Shown: positions 41,254-50,274, numbered from the stretch's first letter. The stretch: 64,000 bases of DNA from Hyphomicrobium sp. CS1BSMeth3 (GCF_900117415.1 NZ_FPEI01000003.1:186001-250000), one strand, 5' to 3'. The notes: a model not told the origin generated them from the sequence alone. Made by a program: numbers and translations.

Positions 41254-41675
41254 GCGCCCCTGAAGCGCGCTTCGTCATCACGAATATGCCCCAGACGGCC
41301 CGATTTCTCGTGGCCGGCGGCTCGGCGGCCCTGCTCAACTGGCTCGTGCGTTTTCCGCTATCACTCGTCATGCCGTTCCCGGCCGCGGTGACGATCGCGA
41401 ACATCATCGGCATGGTGTTCGGCTTCGTGGCCTATCGCCATTTCGTATTTCCCGGCTCGAAGAGGCTGCTCGCTCACCAGTTGCGCGATTTCATCGTCGT
41501 CAACCTGTTCAGCATGGCGGTGGTCGTCGCGGTGTCGGTCGCCTTTGCCGACTATGTGCTTCCATCGATCGGCTTCCACTGGCAGGTCGAAGCCATATCC
41601 CACGCGATCGGCATCGGCGCGGGGGCCGTGAGCAATTTCTTCGGACACAGGCAGTTCAGCTTCGCCCGGGACTGA
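41250..41675 (+). CDS. GtrA-family membrane protein
   Basis: A small polytopic protein of about 141 residues with four hydrophobic helices. FLVAGGSAALLNWLVRFPLS, GMVFGFVAYRHFVFPG and the final AGAVSNFFGHRQFSF are the classical GtrA signatures. I choose the GTG at 41250, which overlaps the TGA of the UbiA gene (GTGA); the longer frame lies inside that gene, and ATG at 41286 is a shorter alternative. GtrA proteins are thought to flip or assist polyprenyl-phosphate-linked sugars across the inner membrane, which fits the UbiA partner. It is the last gene of the locus on this strand. Confidence 0.9.
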   Translation: MSAPEARFVITNMPQTARFLVAGGSAALLNWLVRFPLSLVMPFPAAVTIANIIGMVFGFVAYRHFVFPGSKRLLAHQLRDFIVVNLFSMAVVVAVSVAFADYVLPSIGFHWQVEAISHAIGIGAGAVSNFFGHRQFSFARD

Positions 41676-41886
41676 GCAAAACGCGTCCCCGCTGCTCGGG
41701 ACTGCAGATCGATGGCGGAAAAGGGGTGCAGAGGCACTTAGCTGGCGGAGCGTTCGGGACGAAGTTCGAACGCGGAGCCATGCGGGCAGAGTTGGTGTGG
41801 CGGCTGCCCGCAAACAAAAATGGCGGGCTGTGCGGGAACCGGATGAGAACTACGCGCACGCCATAGCCCCCTAAATTCCGCTTTGA

Positions 41887-42144
41887 TCAATCCGTTCGAA
41901 CGTCTCTCCTGACGAGCCTTTTGAGAGCGATGGCTTTCCCGGAACCGGATTTGAAATAGGTTTCAAGCTCCCGCGCGTGTTCTTCCGTCTCCACAGCGAC
42001 ATAGGATTTCAGCACAGCTGGCAAATGCGCTTTGGTTGAGAGAACCCGTCCGGTCTGATGTGAGGCGAAGCGTCGTGTCAGATCGTTGGTGGAGCCGACG
42101 TAAATGTCGCCATTCCTCAACTGAAGGAAATAAACGTACCACAT
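41887..42144 (-). CDS. GIY-YIG nuclease-superfamily protein
   Basis: An 85-residue single-domain protein. WYVYFLQLRNGDIYVGSTND is the GIY-YIG motif (YVY and YVG), followed by LTRRFASHQTG with the catalytic Arg, and a Glu in the helix EEHARELETYF. This size and motif set match the short UPF0213/YhbQ-type proteins that are common next to tRNA genes. It has no extra DNA-binding domain, so it is probably not a homing endonuclease. Its biological role is not established; a DNA-processing role is inferred from fold only. It is transcribed away from tRNA-Ser with 105 nt between. Confidence 0.88.
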   Translation of the reverse strand: MWYVYFLQLRNGDIYVGSTNDLTRRFASHQTGRVLSTKAHLPAVLKSYVAVETEEHARELETYFKSGSGKAIALKRLVRRDVRTD

Positions 42145-42188
42145 GGTGTCGCCAGTCTCCCTGCGCTGCTGCGCAGCTTCGGGAGATC

Positions 42189-42249
42189 ACCCTACGCCCA
42201 ATCCATGTTCTCGCCTGGCCTGCCACCCGAAGCCCTAAAGGGCGTAGGG

Positions 42250-42250
<1 letters not shown>
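42189..42250 (-). terminator. inverted repeat directly behind tRNA-Ser
   Basis: The 11-mer ACCCTACGCCC (42189-42199) and its perfect reverse complement (42240-42250) bracket 40 nt that itself contains the short stem GCCCT-AA-AGGGC (42232-42243). The second arm begins at the CCA end of tRNA-Ser. It could terminate or process the tRNA transcript. No T-run follows. Confidence 0.4.
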
Positions 42251-42341
<91 letters not shown>

Positions 42342-42542
42342 GTGGCCCAGAGCTATAAGCAAGCCCTCCGGCGATATCAAGCATCGGTTCTGGATGGTCC
42401 CCCACAGCGGTCGCGCCAATCCCGCGACATCGGGTTGCGGGGCCGGACCTGACCGCGTATGTTCCGCCGCGCTTTGCCGCAATGCACCGGGATCGTCCCG
42501 GCCCGCGCGCTGAGCGCGAGGCTGCTGCCCAAAGCGGCCTGA

Positions 42543-42617
42543 TGGGGCGTAGCCAAGTGGTAAGGCAGCGGATTTTGATTCCGCCATGCGGAGGTTCGAA
42601 CCCTCCCGCCCCAGCCA
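42543..42617 (+). tRNA. tRNA-Gln (anticodon TTG)
   Basis: The 75-nt gene starts TGGGGCGTAGCCAAGTGG, with the acceptor stem TGGGGCG pairing CGCCCCA and an encoded CCA. The anticodon loop is TTTTGAT, giving TTG. T-arm GAGGTTCGAACCCTC is complete. It is divergent from tRNA-Ser, with about 200 nt between them. Confidence 0.95.
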
Positions 42618-42636
42618 ATTGCCTCCGTGCAGCCTG

Positions 42637-42963
42637 CTAAGCCGTGTGCGTCGAAAGCTTGAGGCCGACAGCACCGACGGCGATCATGGTAATGAACAGC
42701 ATCTGTACCGGCGACAGCGTCTGGCGCAGGAACAGCCAGCCGGCGAGCGCGATCAGCGCGATCCCCGAGCCTGCCCAGATGGCGTAGGTGACGCCCACGG
42801 GAATGCGCGTCAGCACGATCGAGAGGCCGATGAAGCAACCGCCGAAGATCGCCAGCGAGGCGAAGCCGTAGAGCGGCTTTGCAAAGCCTTCCGACTTATT
42901 GAGCAGCAACGTCGCGGTCACTTCCGCAAGAATACACGCGGCGAGCAGCATCCAAGGATTCAT
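42637..42963 (-). CDS. small multidrug resistance (SMR) family efflux protein
   Basis: A 108-residue protein with four transmembrane helices, the size of EmrE-type transporters. The key glutamate is in the first helix (ACILAEVTATLLL), and the motif VTYAIWAGSGIALIALAGWLFLRQ is diagnostic for the SMR family. These proton-driven pumps export quaternary ammonium or guanidinium compounds. The YAIWAG form is more like EmrE than SugE. It is a single gene with its own 120-nt upstream region and is placed right behind tRNA-Gln in convergent orientation. The substrate cannot be deduced. Confidence 0.93.
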   Translation of the reverse strand: MNPWMLLAACILAEVTATLLLNKSEGFAKPLYGFASLAIFGGCFIGLSIVLTRIPVGVTYAIWAGSGIALIALAGWLFLRQTLSPVQMLFITMIAVGAVGLKLSTHTA

Positions 42964-43084
42964 GTTTCCTACCCCTCTCGGCCCGGATCCATCTCCGGCT
43001 CGCGGGACCTAACGCGCTTACGTGTCGGCCCGCAAGCGGCAGGAGAGCCGCACGGCTCCCCTAAGAGGCGGAATAAGTTAAGGA

Positions 43085-43522
43085 TCAGCGGCAGATGAGC
43101 ACTGGGACCGTGCTTTGCGTGACGACCTTGTTGGCCTGGCTGCCCAGCAGGAGACGCTGAACGCCGCTGCGGCCATGAGAGGCCATGACGATCAGATCCG
43201 AGCCCTCTTTCTTGGCGGTCTCGATGATGCCCTCGGCCGGGAACTCATCCTTCACGTAACGCTTCTCGCACGGGACGCCCGCGGCCTCCGCGCGCTTGGC
43301 CACCGCGGCGAGGATCGCCGAGGCATTAACCTCGCAGGCCTTCTCGTACTCGTCGATCGGGAAGGACGCCCCGACCTCGCCGGTCACGAACGCCGTCCAA
43401 GGATCCGAGACGGTCACGATCGTGACCTTGGCTCCCAGCGCCTTGGCGAGTGCGAGGCCGTGTGTCACGCCCTTGTCGGCAAGTTCGGAGCCGTCTGTCG
43501 CAATCAGAAGGTTCTTGTACAT
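43085..43522 (-). CDS. universal stress protein (UspA family)
   Basis: A single Usp domain of 145 residues, from the ATG at 43520-43522; AGAGGA lies about 6 nt upstream, which decides this start over an upstream one that adds 15 non-conserved residues. MYKNLLIATDGSELADKG is the family N-terminus, and SDLIVMASHGRSGVQRLLLGS with TVPVLIC is the ATP-binding C-terminus. Such proteins bind ATP and support survival under stress. The lone gene shows no operon link. Nothing about its specific partner can be read. Confidence 0.93.
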   Translation of the reverse strand: MYKNLLIATDGSELADKGVTHGLALAKALGAKVTIVTVSDPWTAFVTGEVGASFPIDEYEKACEVNASAILAAVAKRAEAAGVPCEKRYVKDEFPAEGIIETAKKEGSDLIVMASHGRSGVQRLLLGSQANKVVTQSTVPVLICR

Positions 43523-43644
43523 ATCAATCCTCTCGCGCTCTGTGGGCGTCGGGTCACGAGGCCACATGGGGCCACAGCACCAGTGCTACCGCCTCGTCCA
43601 TGATCCTTCCGACCAAGCCACGCCTTGATCACCATCAAGGGCGC

Positions 43645-44049
43645 TCAGTCCGGCTCGGTGAGCCGGTCGATCTGGCGGCGATCGCGCTTGGTCGGGCGGC
43701 CGGCGCCGCTCGGGCGCTCGCCACCGGTCGGCTGAGACGCCGTCGCAGTCATCGGCGGCGAACGATCCTCATAGAGGGCCTGAGCCTCGGGTGCAGGACC
43801 ACGCCGTGAACCAAGCGCCTTCACCTCGAGCACCCGGACGCGCGGACCAACAGCGACGGTAAGCACGTCACCGACGCGCACACTCTGGCTCGGCTTGATC
43901 GTGCGCTCGCGGTTGATGCGAACCTTGCCCTCCTCGACGAGGCCCGCTGCGAGCGTACGCGACTTCACGACACGCGCGAACCACAGCCACTTGTCCAGGC
44001 GGAGTTGACCGCCTTGTGGACTGCTGCCCTCGCCGTCGTCTGTCGTCAT
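43645..44049 (-). CDS. S4-domain RNA-binding protein (HslR-like)
   Basis: A 134-residue protein. LRLDKWLWFARVVKSRTLAAGLVEEGKVRIN is an S4 RNA-binding domain very like that of HslR (Hsp15), the heat-shock protein that binds the 50S subunit with nascent chains. VRVGDVLTV follows at the end of the domain. The C-terminal 50 residues are charged and low in complexity (PTKRDRRQIDRL), and probably disordered. The ATG overlaps the stop of the helicase gene upstream (4-nt overlap), so the two are translated together. This pairing suggests a joint role in RNA metabolism. Confidence 0.9.
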   Translation of the reverse strand: MTTDDGEGSSPQGGQLRLDKWLWFARVVKSRTLAAGLVEEGKVRINRERTIKPSQSVRVGDVLTVAVGPRVRVLEVKALGSRRGPAPEAQALYEDRSPPMTATASQPTGGERPSGAGRPTKRDRRQIDRLTEPD

Positions 44050-47000
44050 GAGGAGCCCGTCTCGTTGCCCCGCTTTTCGAGTTGCAGCTTCAGTGCGCTC
44101 AAGGCCGCGAACGGCGAATCCGGATCGACGGTCGTGCGCTTCGGCGGTGCGGCCGAACGCATATAGCCTTGCGAGCGCTCCTCGCGCGGTGGGCGACGAT
44201 CGTCACGCCGGTCATCCCGCCGGCCTTCGCCATGGCCCTTGCCGCCGCCATGACGGCGCTCGCGATCCTCACGCGGCCTCTGCTCACGCTGCTGGTCCGG
44301 GCGGCCCTCGCGACGCTCGCCATCGCGATTACGCGGCGGCCCGCCGCGCTGATGGCGGTCCCGACGTCCACCGTCGCGCCGCTCCTCGCCCTGCGCTGGC
44401 GCGGGTGCAGCCTCGCCACTGGCTTGAGCTGCCGGTGCAGGTGTGCCCGGACGATCCGATTGGCGATCGGGCTGGCGACCGCCCTCGCGCCGTCCGTCGC
44501 GGCCCCCGTCACGCCCATGGCGGCGATTGCGATCACCATGGCGCTCGCCCTGGCGCTGCCGGCCGTCCACGGCGCGATGATCGCCGCGATGGCGCCGGCG
44601 CGGGCGCCAGATCTCGATGAGGATCTCTTCAGCAGTCGCAGGTGCTGCCTCGGCGGCGGCTTCGGCTGTTACAGCAGGGGCTGCCTCAGCCGCGTCCGCA
44701 GGCGCGGCCTCTGCGCTCGCCTCGGCAGGAGCATCGGCCGCTTCGGGAGCCGCAGCAGGTGCCTCGACCTCGCGCGCAGAAGGCTCTTCGGACGGCGCAG
44801 TCTCGGCCGCAGCGGTCGCGGGCGCCGGCGTCGCCTCACTGGCCTCCACCGCGGCACTGTCCGCTTCGGAAATGGCCCCGTCCTCGGCTCCTGCATCCGC
44901 GGGCGCCGTTGCCTCGCCTTCGGCACCGGCCTCGGGTGTCGGCTCAGCCTGCGCGACCGGCGTGATCGGGGCCGGATCGATCATCGTCTTCGGTGCCGGG
45001 CGCCGATCCACGTGGAAGCCGAGCGCGCGCAGAACGCCACCCAACTCCTCCGCCGAGCAACCGAGGATCGACAGCATCTCCGGCACAACGACGAAGCCGC
45101 CATCGCCCGTTGCGCCCTTGGGACGCGCACCACCACCGGTCCCCGGCTTCCAGGCAATGAGCGGGCGGATCTGATCCGCGAGGCGCTCGAGGATGTCCGT
45201 GCGCACAGCCCGCTGGCCGCAGAGATGGTAGCCCGTCGCGCGATAGAAGGCAGCGGGCAGCGCCGGATCGGCAGGGATCGACGTCCGCCCAGCCTTTGGC
45301 GGCTCGGGCAGCGTATCGAGCGCGAGGTTGTTCTCGCTCGCGTGCTTGAGCGCCCACAGCACGAGCCGCAGCTCGCCAGCCGCCGGCTTGAGCAGCAGCG
45401 GCAGGTAGATGTTGAATGCGCCGAAACGCACGCCGTACTTGCGGAGCTGCCCGCGGGCAGCCTGATCGAGCGCGCGAATATCGTCCGCGACCGTCTGGCG
45501 CTCGAGAATGCCGAGCCCTTCCTTGAGGCGGAAGGCAATGCCGCGCGCCATGCCGGAAAGATCTTCGGCCGTCGAAAGCTCGATGAGCGGCTTCAGACGC
45601 TCGCCGATGATCTCGCCCATCCAGGTATCGAGCCGGGTCTGCACCCGCTCCTTGTCGGGGCCGGTGAGATTGTCGTCGGCGAGCAGCACGACCTGCGGCT
45701 TCAGCGGATCCTCGCCGGGCTCGAGCCGTGCAATCTCCTCGTCGCGCCAGAGCACACGCCCGTGGCGCGTGAGGCGGAACGCATCTGTCCGCGCGGAGGC
45801 GACGCGGCGCGCGCGCATGGCGAATTCCTTCACCAGCACGTGAGCCGCGGCATTGCGCGCGGTCTTGCCATGGATGCCCTGCGCCTCGGCGTTGGCATCG
45901 GGCGAGAAGCGGAAGCCCTTGAGCCGCCCGACGTAGTGGTTCTCGACCGTGATCGCGCCATCCGCAGCGATGTCGGCGTTCATCTCGTCCTTGTCGCGCA
46001 GGCCCTTCATGAGCGCGCTCGTGCGCTTGTCGATGAAGCGCTGCGTGAGCTGCTCGTGGAGCGCGTCCGAGAGCGCGTCCTCGATGGCGCGCGTGCGCTC
46101 CTGCCAATGGGCCGGGTCCTCGAGCCAGTCGGCGCGGTTGGCAACGAACGTCCAGGTGCGGATGTGGGCGATGCGCGTCGCAAGTGTGTCGATATCGCCA
46201 TCCGTGCGGTCATTGAGCGCGACCTGATTGGAGAACCAGTCGGTCGGGATGCGCTCGAGGGGCGACATGAGGAACTTGTAGAGCGTCGCGACGAGATCGG
46301 CGTGGCTCTGCGAGGAGATCTTGCGATAGTCGGGCACCTGGCAGACTTCCCAGAGCCGACCGACGGCCGCCGGTCCCAACGCCTTCGCGCGCACCTCCGC
46401 ATCGGCGCTGACGGTCTCGAGCGCGAGGACGTCGTCGGCCATACGCGCGCGCTGCAGGCGCACCTCACGCGGCGCCTCGCGGAGGCTGTCGCGCAGCCGC
46501 TCGAGGGTCGCGAGATCGATATCGCGGTTTCGCCACTGGAGAACTTTGACGCTGTCGAATGAATGCGTCTCGAGCCGGTCGATGACGTCCGCCGAGAAGG
46601 GCTCGGCATCGCCGGTGACGCCGAACGTACCGTCGTTCATGTAACGGCCTGCGCGGCCGGCAATCTGCGAGAGCTCACCGGGCGTGAGGTCACGATGGTT
46701 CTGGCCGTCGAACTTCCGCGTCGCCGAGAAGGCCACGTGATCGACATCGAGATTGAGGCCCATGCCGATCGCATCGGTCGCGACGAGATAGTCGACATCA
46801 CCCGACTGGTAGAGCGCGACCTGGGCATTGCGCGTGCGCGGCGAGAGCGCTCCGAGTACGACCGCAGCGCCACCGATCTGGCGCCGGATCAGTTCCGCGA
46901 TCGCATAGACCTCGTTCGCCGAGAAGGCGACGATCGCGGTGCGCTTCGGCAGGCGCGTGAGCTTCTTCTGGCCGGCATAGGTGAGCTTGGAGAGGCGCGG

Positions 47001-47444
47001 GCGCGAGATGAAGTTCGCCCCCGGGATCAGGTCGCTGATCGCCTCGCGCATGGTGCCGGCGCCGAGCAGCAGCGTCTCGGAGTGGCCGCGGGCGTGCAGC
47101 AGCCGGTCCGTGAAGACATGACCCCGCTCGGGATCGGCGGCGAGCTGCACCTCGTCGATGGCCAGGAAGTCCACCTCGACGTCGCGCGGCATGGCCTCGA
47201 CGGTCGAGACCCAGTAGCGCGGCCGCTCCGGCTTGATCTTTTCCTCGCCGGTAATCAGCGCCACGTTGCCGGCGCCCACGCGGGTCACGATCCGATCGTA
47301 AACCTCGCGCGCCAACAACCGCAGCGGCAGGCCGATCATTCCGCTTTCATGGCCGAGCATGCGCTCGATTGCGAGATGGGTCTTGCCTGTGTTGGTCGGT
47401 CCAAGGACGGCCGTCACGTTACGGATGCGGGTCTCAAGCGGCAT
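44046..47444 (-). CDS. SUV3-like DEAD/DEAH RNA helicase with long low-complexity tail
   Basis: A 1132-residue protein starting at 47442-47444 (MPLETRIRNV), where AGGAG lies 7 nt upstream. Walker A is GPTNTGKTH (Lys21), motif II IDEVQLA near residue 95, and the helicase C-terminal motif SQIAGRAGRY is present. The central region (about 370-820) matches SUV3-type degradosome helicases. From about 823 on, the sequence becomes Ala/Glu-rich, then Arg/Gly/Asp-rich (about 950-1080), and ends in a folded-looking tail, DPDSPFAALSALKLQLEKRG. Mitochondrial SUV3 unwinds RNA for degradation; the tail may bind RNA or drive condensation, which is inference. The S4 gene follows. Confidence 0.9.
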   Translation of the reverse strand: MPLETRIRNVTAVLGPTNTGKTHLAIERMLGHESGMIGLPLRLLAREVYDRIVTRVGAGNVALITGEEKIKPERPRYWVSTVEAMPRDVEVDFLAIDEVQLAADPERGHVFTDRLLHARGHSETLLLGAGTMREAISDLIPGANFISRPRLSKLTYAGQKKLTRLPKRTAIVAFSANEVYAIAELIRRQIGGAAVVLGALSPRTRNAQVALYQSGDVDYLVATDAIGMGLNLDVDHVAFSATRKFDGQNHRDLTPGELSQIAGRAGRYMNDGTFGVTGDAEPFSADVIDRLETHSFDSVKVLQWRNRDIDLATLERLRDSLREAPREVRLQRARMADDVLALETVSADAEVRAKALGPAAVGRLWEVCQVPDYRKISSQSHADLVATLYKFLMSPLERIPTDWFSNQVALNDRTDGDIDTLATRIAHIRTWTFVANRADWLEDPAHWQERTRAIEDALSDALHEQLTQRFIDKRTSALMKGLRDKDEMNADIAADGAITVENHYVGRLKGFRFSPDANAEAQGIHGKTARNAAAHVLVKEFAMRARRVASARTDAFRLTRHGRVLWRDEEIARLEPGEDPLKPQVVLLADDNLTGPDKERVQTRLDTWMGEIIGERLKPLIELSTAEDLSGMARGIAFRLKEGLGILERQTVADDIRALDQAARGQLRKYGVRFGAFNIYLPLLLKPAAGELRLVLWALKHASENNLALDTLPEPPKAGRTSIPADPALPAAFYRATGYHLCGQRAVRTDILERLADQIRPLIAWKPGTGGGARPKGATGDGGFVVVPEMLSILGCSAEELGGVLRALGFHVDRRPAPKTMIDPAPITPVAQAEPTPEAGAEGEATAPADAGAEDGAISEADSAAVEASEATPAPATAAAETAPSEEPSAREVEAPAAAPEAADAPAEASAEAAPADAAEAAPAVTAEAAAEAAPATAEEILIEIWRPRRRHRGDHRAVDGRQRQGERHGDRNRRHGRDGGRDGRREGGRQPDRQSDRPGTPAPAAQASGEAAPAPAQGEERRDGGRRDRHQRGGPPRNRDGERREGRPDQQREQRPREDRERRHGGGKGHGEGRRDDRRDDRRPPREERSQGYMRSAAPPKRTTVDPDSPFAALSALKLQLEKRGNETGSS

Positions 47445-47677
47445 ATCCACTCCTGGGGAACATTCCCGTGCCACGGGCAGGCATCGCAGAGCGGTGTTCG
47501 GCAATCAAGCGGTGAATTCGGCATAGGACCGAAATATTCCCGCCCTATGGTGGCGCGGGAACGGGCTGACCCGACGCCGAACAGGCCGGCTGCGACCAGC
47601 CGACCCGGCCGCGCGCTTCCAGCATTCCAATTGCCGATCAGGGCACCGACGGTCCTGACAGAAGGCTCACGACACGC

Positions 47678-48535
47678 TCAGTTCACGAGCGCGATCTGCT
47701 CGCGATGCGTCCGAATGGTCAGGCTCTGCGCCACGAGCTCCGCCGAGCCGGCGAAGGTTGGCACGGTAATGCGGTGAGGCACGAAGAGATCGGCCCCCGG
47801 AACGGCGCGAAAGGCGACCTCGATGCCGAGATTGCGCTTCAGCTCCTGAGCTTTCTCGTCGTCCACATGGCCGGAGATGGGCACGACGCGAACCCGGCAG
47901 AGGGTCAGCATCTCGGGCGCGGCGGTCGGCTTACCCTCCGCGATGGGAACCTCGCCCTTGGGCAGGAACGCGAGATCGAACCGAGCCTTGCCGTCGAACA
48001 CCGCAACACGCTGGTTGCAGGGATTGCCGTCCTTGGGGCGGCTCAGCGACAGGACCGCGCTCAGCGGATCGAGCACGCCGCGCATGTGCGCCGGCTGGAC
48101 CGGAACCGTGCCCGGCGGATCGGGCATCGGAGGATTGAAGTTGATGGTCGTCACGGCGCCGCTGCCGAAAGACATGCGAATGGAGCCGGCCTTGGAGGCA
48201 CCGCGGAAATCGAAGTTATAACCGGCGGGGCGAGGCCCATTGCCCGCAAGCGCACCCGAAACGCGCGTGGCCCCATTCCAACGCACGAAACCGAGCAGCG
48301 CCGAGATATCGGCATTGGCCGAGATGGCATAGGTGCGCTCGTGCACGCTCGAATTGAACGTGAACTGCCCCACCTCGAAGCCGTTGAACTGGATGCGGTA
48401 GTTGGCCTGGACCTCGGCCGGCCAGGGTTCGGCGGCGTGTGCCGGGGGCGCGAGCGAAATGCTCGAAATGGCCGCAATGCCGAGCGCGGTGCAGATCGGC
48501 CCTCGTACTGACTTCCACGCAACCCAAGCGGCCAT
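47678..48535 (-). CDS. exported DUF3108 domain protein
   Basis: A protein of about 285 residues. I start it at the ATG at 48533-48535; the GTG at 48586 adds 17 residues. There is a signal peptide (ICTALGIAAISSISLAPPAHA). The mature part has the DUF3108 features: ANYRIQFNGFEVGQFTFNSSVHE, VRWNGATRVSGAL, GVLDPLSAVLSLSR and CNQRVAVFDGKARFDLAF. The fold is a periplasmic beta-rich domain; its function is unknown. A possible link to outer-membrane or lipid handling has been suggested only by analogy. It stands alone on its strand. Confidence 0.82.
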   Translation of the reverse strand: MAAWVAWKSVRGPICTALGIAAISSISLAPPAHAAEPWPAEVQANYRIQFNGFEVGQFTFNSSVHERTYAISANADISALLGFVRWNGATRVSGALAGNGPRPAGYNFDFRGASKAGSIRMSFGSGAVTTINFNPPMPDPPGTVPVQPAHMRGVLDPLSAVLSLSRPKDGNPCNQRVAVFDGKARFDLAFLPKGEVPIAEGKPTAAPEMLTLCRVRVVPISGHVDDEKAQELKRNLGIEVAFRAVPGADLFVPHRITVPTFAGSAELVAQSLTIRTHREQIALVN

Positions 48536-48794
48536 TGACGCTGCCCCGCGACTAAATCCACTGAACCGAACGACGCTAACGCACACACCACGGAGAGATA
48601 TGAGGTAGGCGCCGTTTACGTCGAATATGTGTCGTGGTTAACGGTGCCACCATTTGATTAACAACCCATTCCAAACTGAACCATCCTCGGTCATGGTATG
48701 GTGACCTCCCCGCACTGCAGGGCACGAAACACCGTTATCCGTTGCGAAGTGTCCCTCCTGCATCGGGGGCGACGACCGACCACAAGGGCTCGCC

Positions 48795-48974
48795 ATGCGC
48801 CTCAATCCTCCGTCACTCCCCGTTTTCCTGATCGCGCTGGTGCTGGCGACCCTCGCGATGCTCATGAAGACGGGGTTCGTCGCCATCCCGCGCTATCTGC
48901 CCCATCAGGAATATTGGCTGGCGATCAGCGCCTATTTCGTGCTGCTGATCGGCAACATCGCGAAGGGCTTATAG
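48795..48974 (+). CDS. small inner-membrane protein, 59 residues
   Basis: The open frame starts MRLNPPSLPVFLIALVLATL and has two hydrophobic segments (about 9-28 and 40-56) separated by KTGFVAIPRYLPHQEY. The YLPHQEYW and IGNIAKGL residues look conserved-type rather than random. No known domain. It has no obvious ribosome site beyond AAGGGCTCG upstream. The function is unknown; it is kept because the composition is clearly membrane-protein-like and it fills an otherwise empty gap. Confidence 0.6.
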   Translation: MRLNPPSLPVFLIALVLATLAMLMKTGFVAIPRYLPHQEYWLAISAYFVLLIGNIAKGL

Positions 48975-49071
48975 GGCGGGGAATGGATCATCGATCGCCA
49001 AACGCCCGAGGCGCGCGGATGTTCCCTTTTGATGCCGAAGTTCGCTTGTGGCGAGTTTCTCGGCCACCTCA

Positions 49072-49848
49072 CTAGAGCGCCGACAGGATCGCGCCGGCCC
49101 CTGAAAGCACGAGCAGCAGCAGTACCGCAGCGCGAAACGCGCCTTGCGTGAGAAAGCGCGAGAGCCTGAGGCCCAGGAGCGTGCCGACATAGACGACCGG
49201 CGCGAGGCCGAGCGACAGCGACCACACGCCCTCGCCCATGCCCGCCCAGAACGTGTTGAGACCGGTCACGAAGAGATAGCAGAGACCGAAGAACGAGACG
49301 GCCAGGGCGCGGGCATTCGCATGCGGCAGCGGCGTATGCGAGAGGTGCAGCATGAGCGGCGGCCCCGGCATCACGAGCAGCGCGGTCATGGCACCCGATG
49401 CGGCACCCGTTAGGTAGGCGAGAGGCGACGACGCTTCGCCCTCTGCGCTCGCAGCGCCGGCCGACTGCTCCGGCGGCCTGCGCGCGAACCAGCCCGCCTC
49501 GCGCGCGATCAACAGCGACGTGAACACGAGGATCAGCACGCCGACGGCAAGCTTGAGCCCATTGACGTCGAGCCGCATGAAGGCGAGGAGCCCGAGCGGG
49601 CTGCCGACGAGGGCGCCGGCCACGAGCGCCTTGAATGCGCCCATCGGTACGAGCGCCCAGACGCCCCTCAGCATCATCACCGTCTGCACGAGATGAATGA
49701 CGACGAGCACCTGCAACGCCGCGTGCGAATTCATCGCCACGAGGAACAGCGGCGCGGCAATGATGGCGAAGCCGAAACCGGTCGCCGCCTGCACCACGGC
49801 ACCACCAAGCGTCCCCAGCGCCAGCAGCGCCAATGCGCTCGCGTCCAT
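49072..49848 (-). CDS. TauE/SafE (TSUP) family membrane permease
   Basis: A 258-residue polytopic protein with about eight hydrophobic helices and an internal duplication. GTLGGAVVQAATGFGFAIIAAPL (first repeat) and LTGAASGAMTALLVMPGPPLMLHL (second repeat, with the conserved GPP-like turn) are TSUP motifs. The family moves sulfite, sulfonates or related organic anions, but many members are uncharacterised. The gene lies 5 nt from the DUF486 gene upstream on the same strand, so the two are probably co-transcribed. Confidence 0.9.
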   Translation of the reverse strand: MDASALALLALGTLGGAVVQAATGFGFAIIAAPLFLVAMNSHAALQVLVVIHLVQTVMMLRGVWALVPMGAFKALVAGALVGSPLGLLAFMRLDVNGLKLAVGVLILVFTSLLIAREAGWFARRPPEQSAGAASAEGEASSPLAYLTGAASGAMTALLVMPGPPLMLHLSHTPLPHANARALAVSFFGLCYLFVTGLNTFWAGMGEGVWSLSLGLAPVVYVGTLLGLRLSRFLTQGAFRAAVLLLLVLSGAGAILSAL

Positions 49849-49852
49849 GGAG

Positions 49853-50215
49853 TCAGCCCTTACCGCCGATGAAAACGAACGCAGCGCCCGCGGCGATCAG
49901 CGCGAAGCCGACGAGGTGGTTCCAGCCGAGCGATTCCTTGAGGACCACGACGGCAAAACCGGCGAAGACGATGAGGGTGATGACCTCCTGAATGGTCTTG
50001 AGCTGCGCGGCTGAATAGACCGCATATCCATAGCGGTTTGCGGGTACGGCAAGGCAGTACTCGACGAACGCGATTCCCCACGAGACCAGGATCACCACGA
50101 TCAAGGGCTTGGATCTGTAGTTCAGGTGCCCGTACCAGGCGAGCGTCATGAAGACGTTCGACATCACGAGCAGAACAATCGGCAGGACGTACGCAAGGGG
50201 CCCCGCAGTCGGCAT
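49853..50215 (-). CDS. DMT-like DUF486 membrane protein
   Basis: A 120-residue protein with four hydrophobic helices. Conserved features are NVFMTLAWYGHLNY, SWGIAFVEYCLAVPANRYGY and QLKTIQEVITLIVFAGFAV, the DUF486 signature. The family belongs to the drug/metabolite transporter clan but its substrate is unknown. It sits directly upstream of the TSUP gene. Confidence 0.9.
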   Translation of the reverse strand: MPTAGPLAYVLPIVLLVMSNVFMTLAWYGHLNYRSKPLIVVILVSWGIAFVEYCLAVPANRYGYAVYSAAQLKTIQEVITLIVFAGFAVVVLKESLGWNHLVGFALIAAGAAFVFIGGKG

Positions 50216-50274
50216 GGCGTTTCTTCTCCGGCTCGTCAGAAGGCCGGCTCAGCGCCGGCACTGGATGGGGGTGA

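Noticed and set aside
44082-46562. Plus-strand frame of 826 codons inside the helicase gene
   Set aside because: Shadow of the helicase frame; the Ala- and Arg-rich tail of the gene creates stop-free complements.
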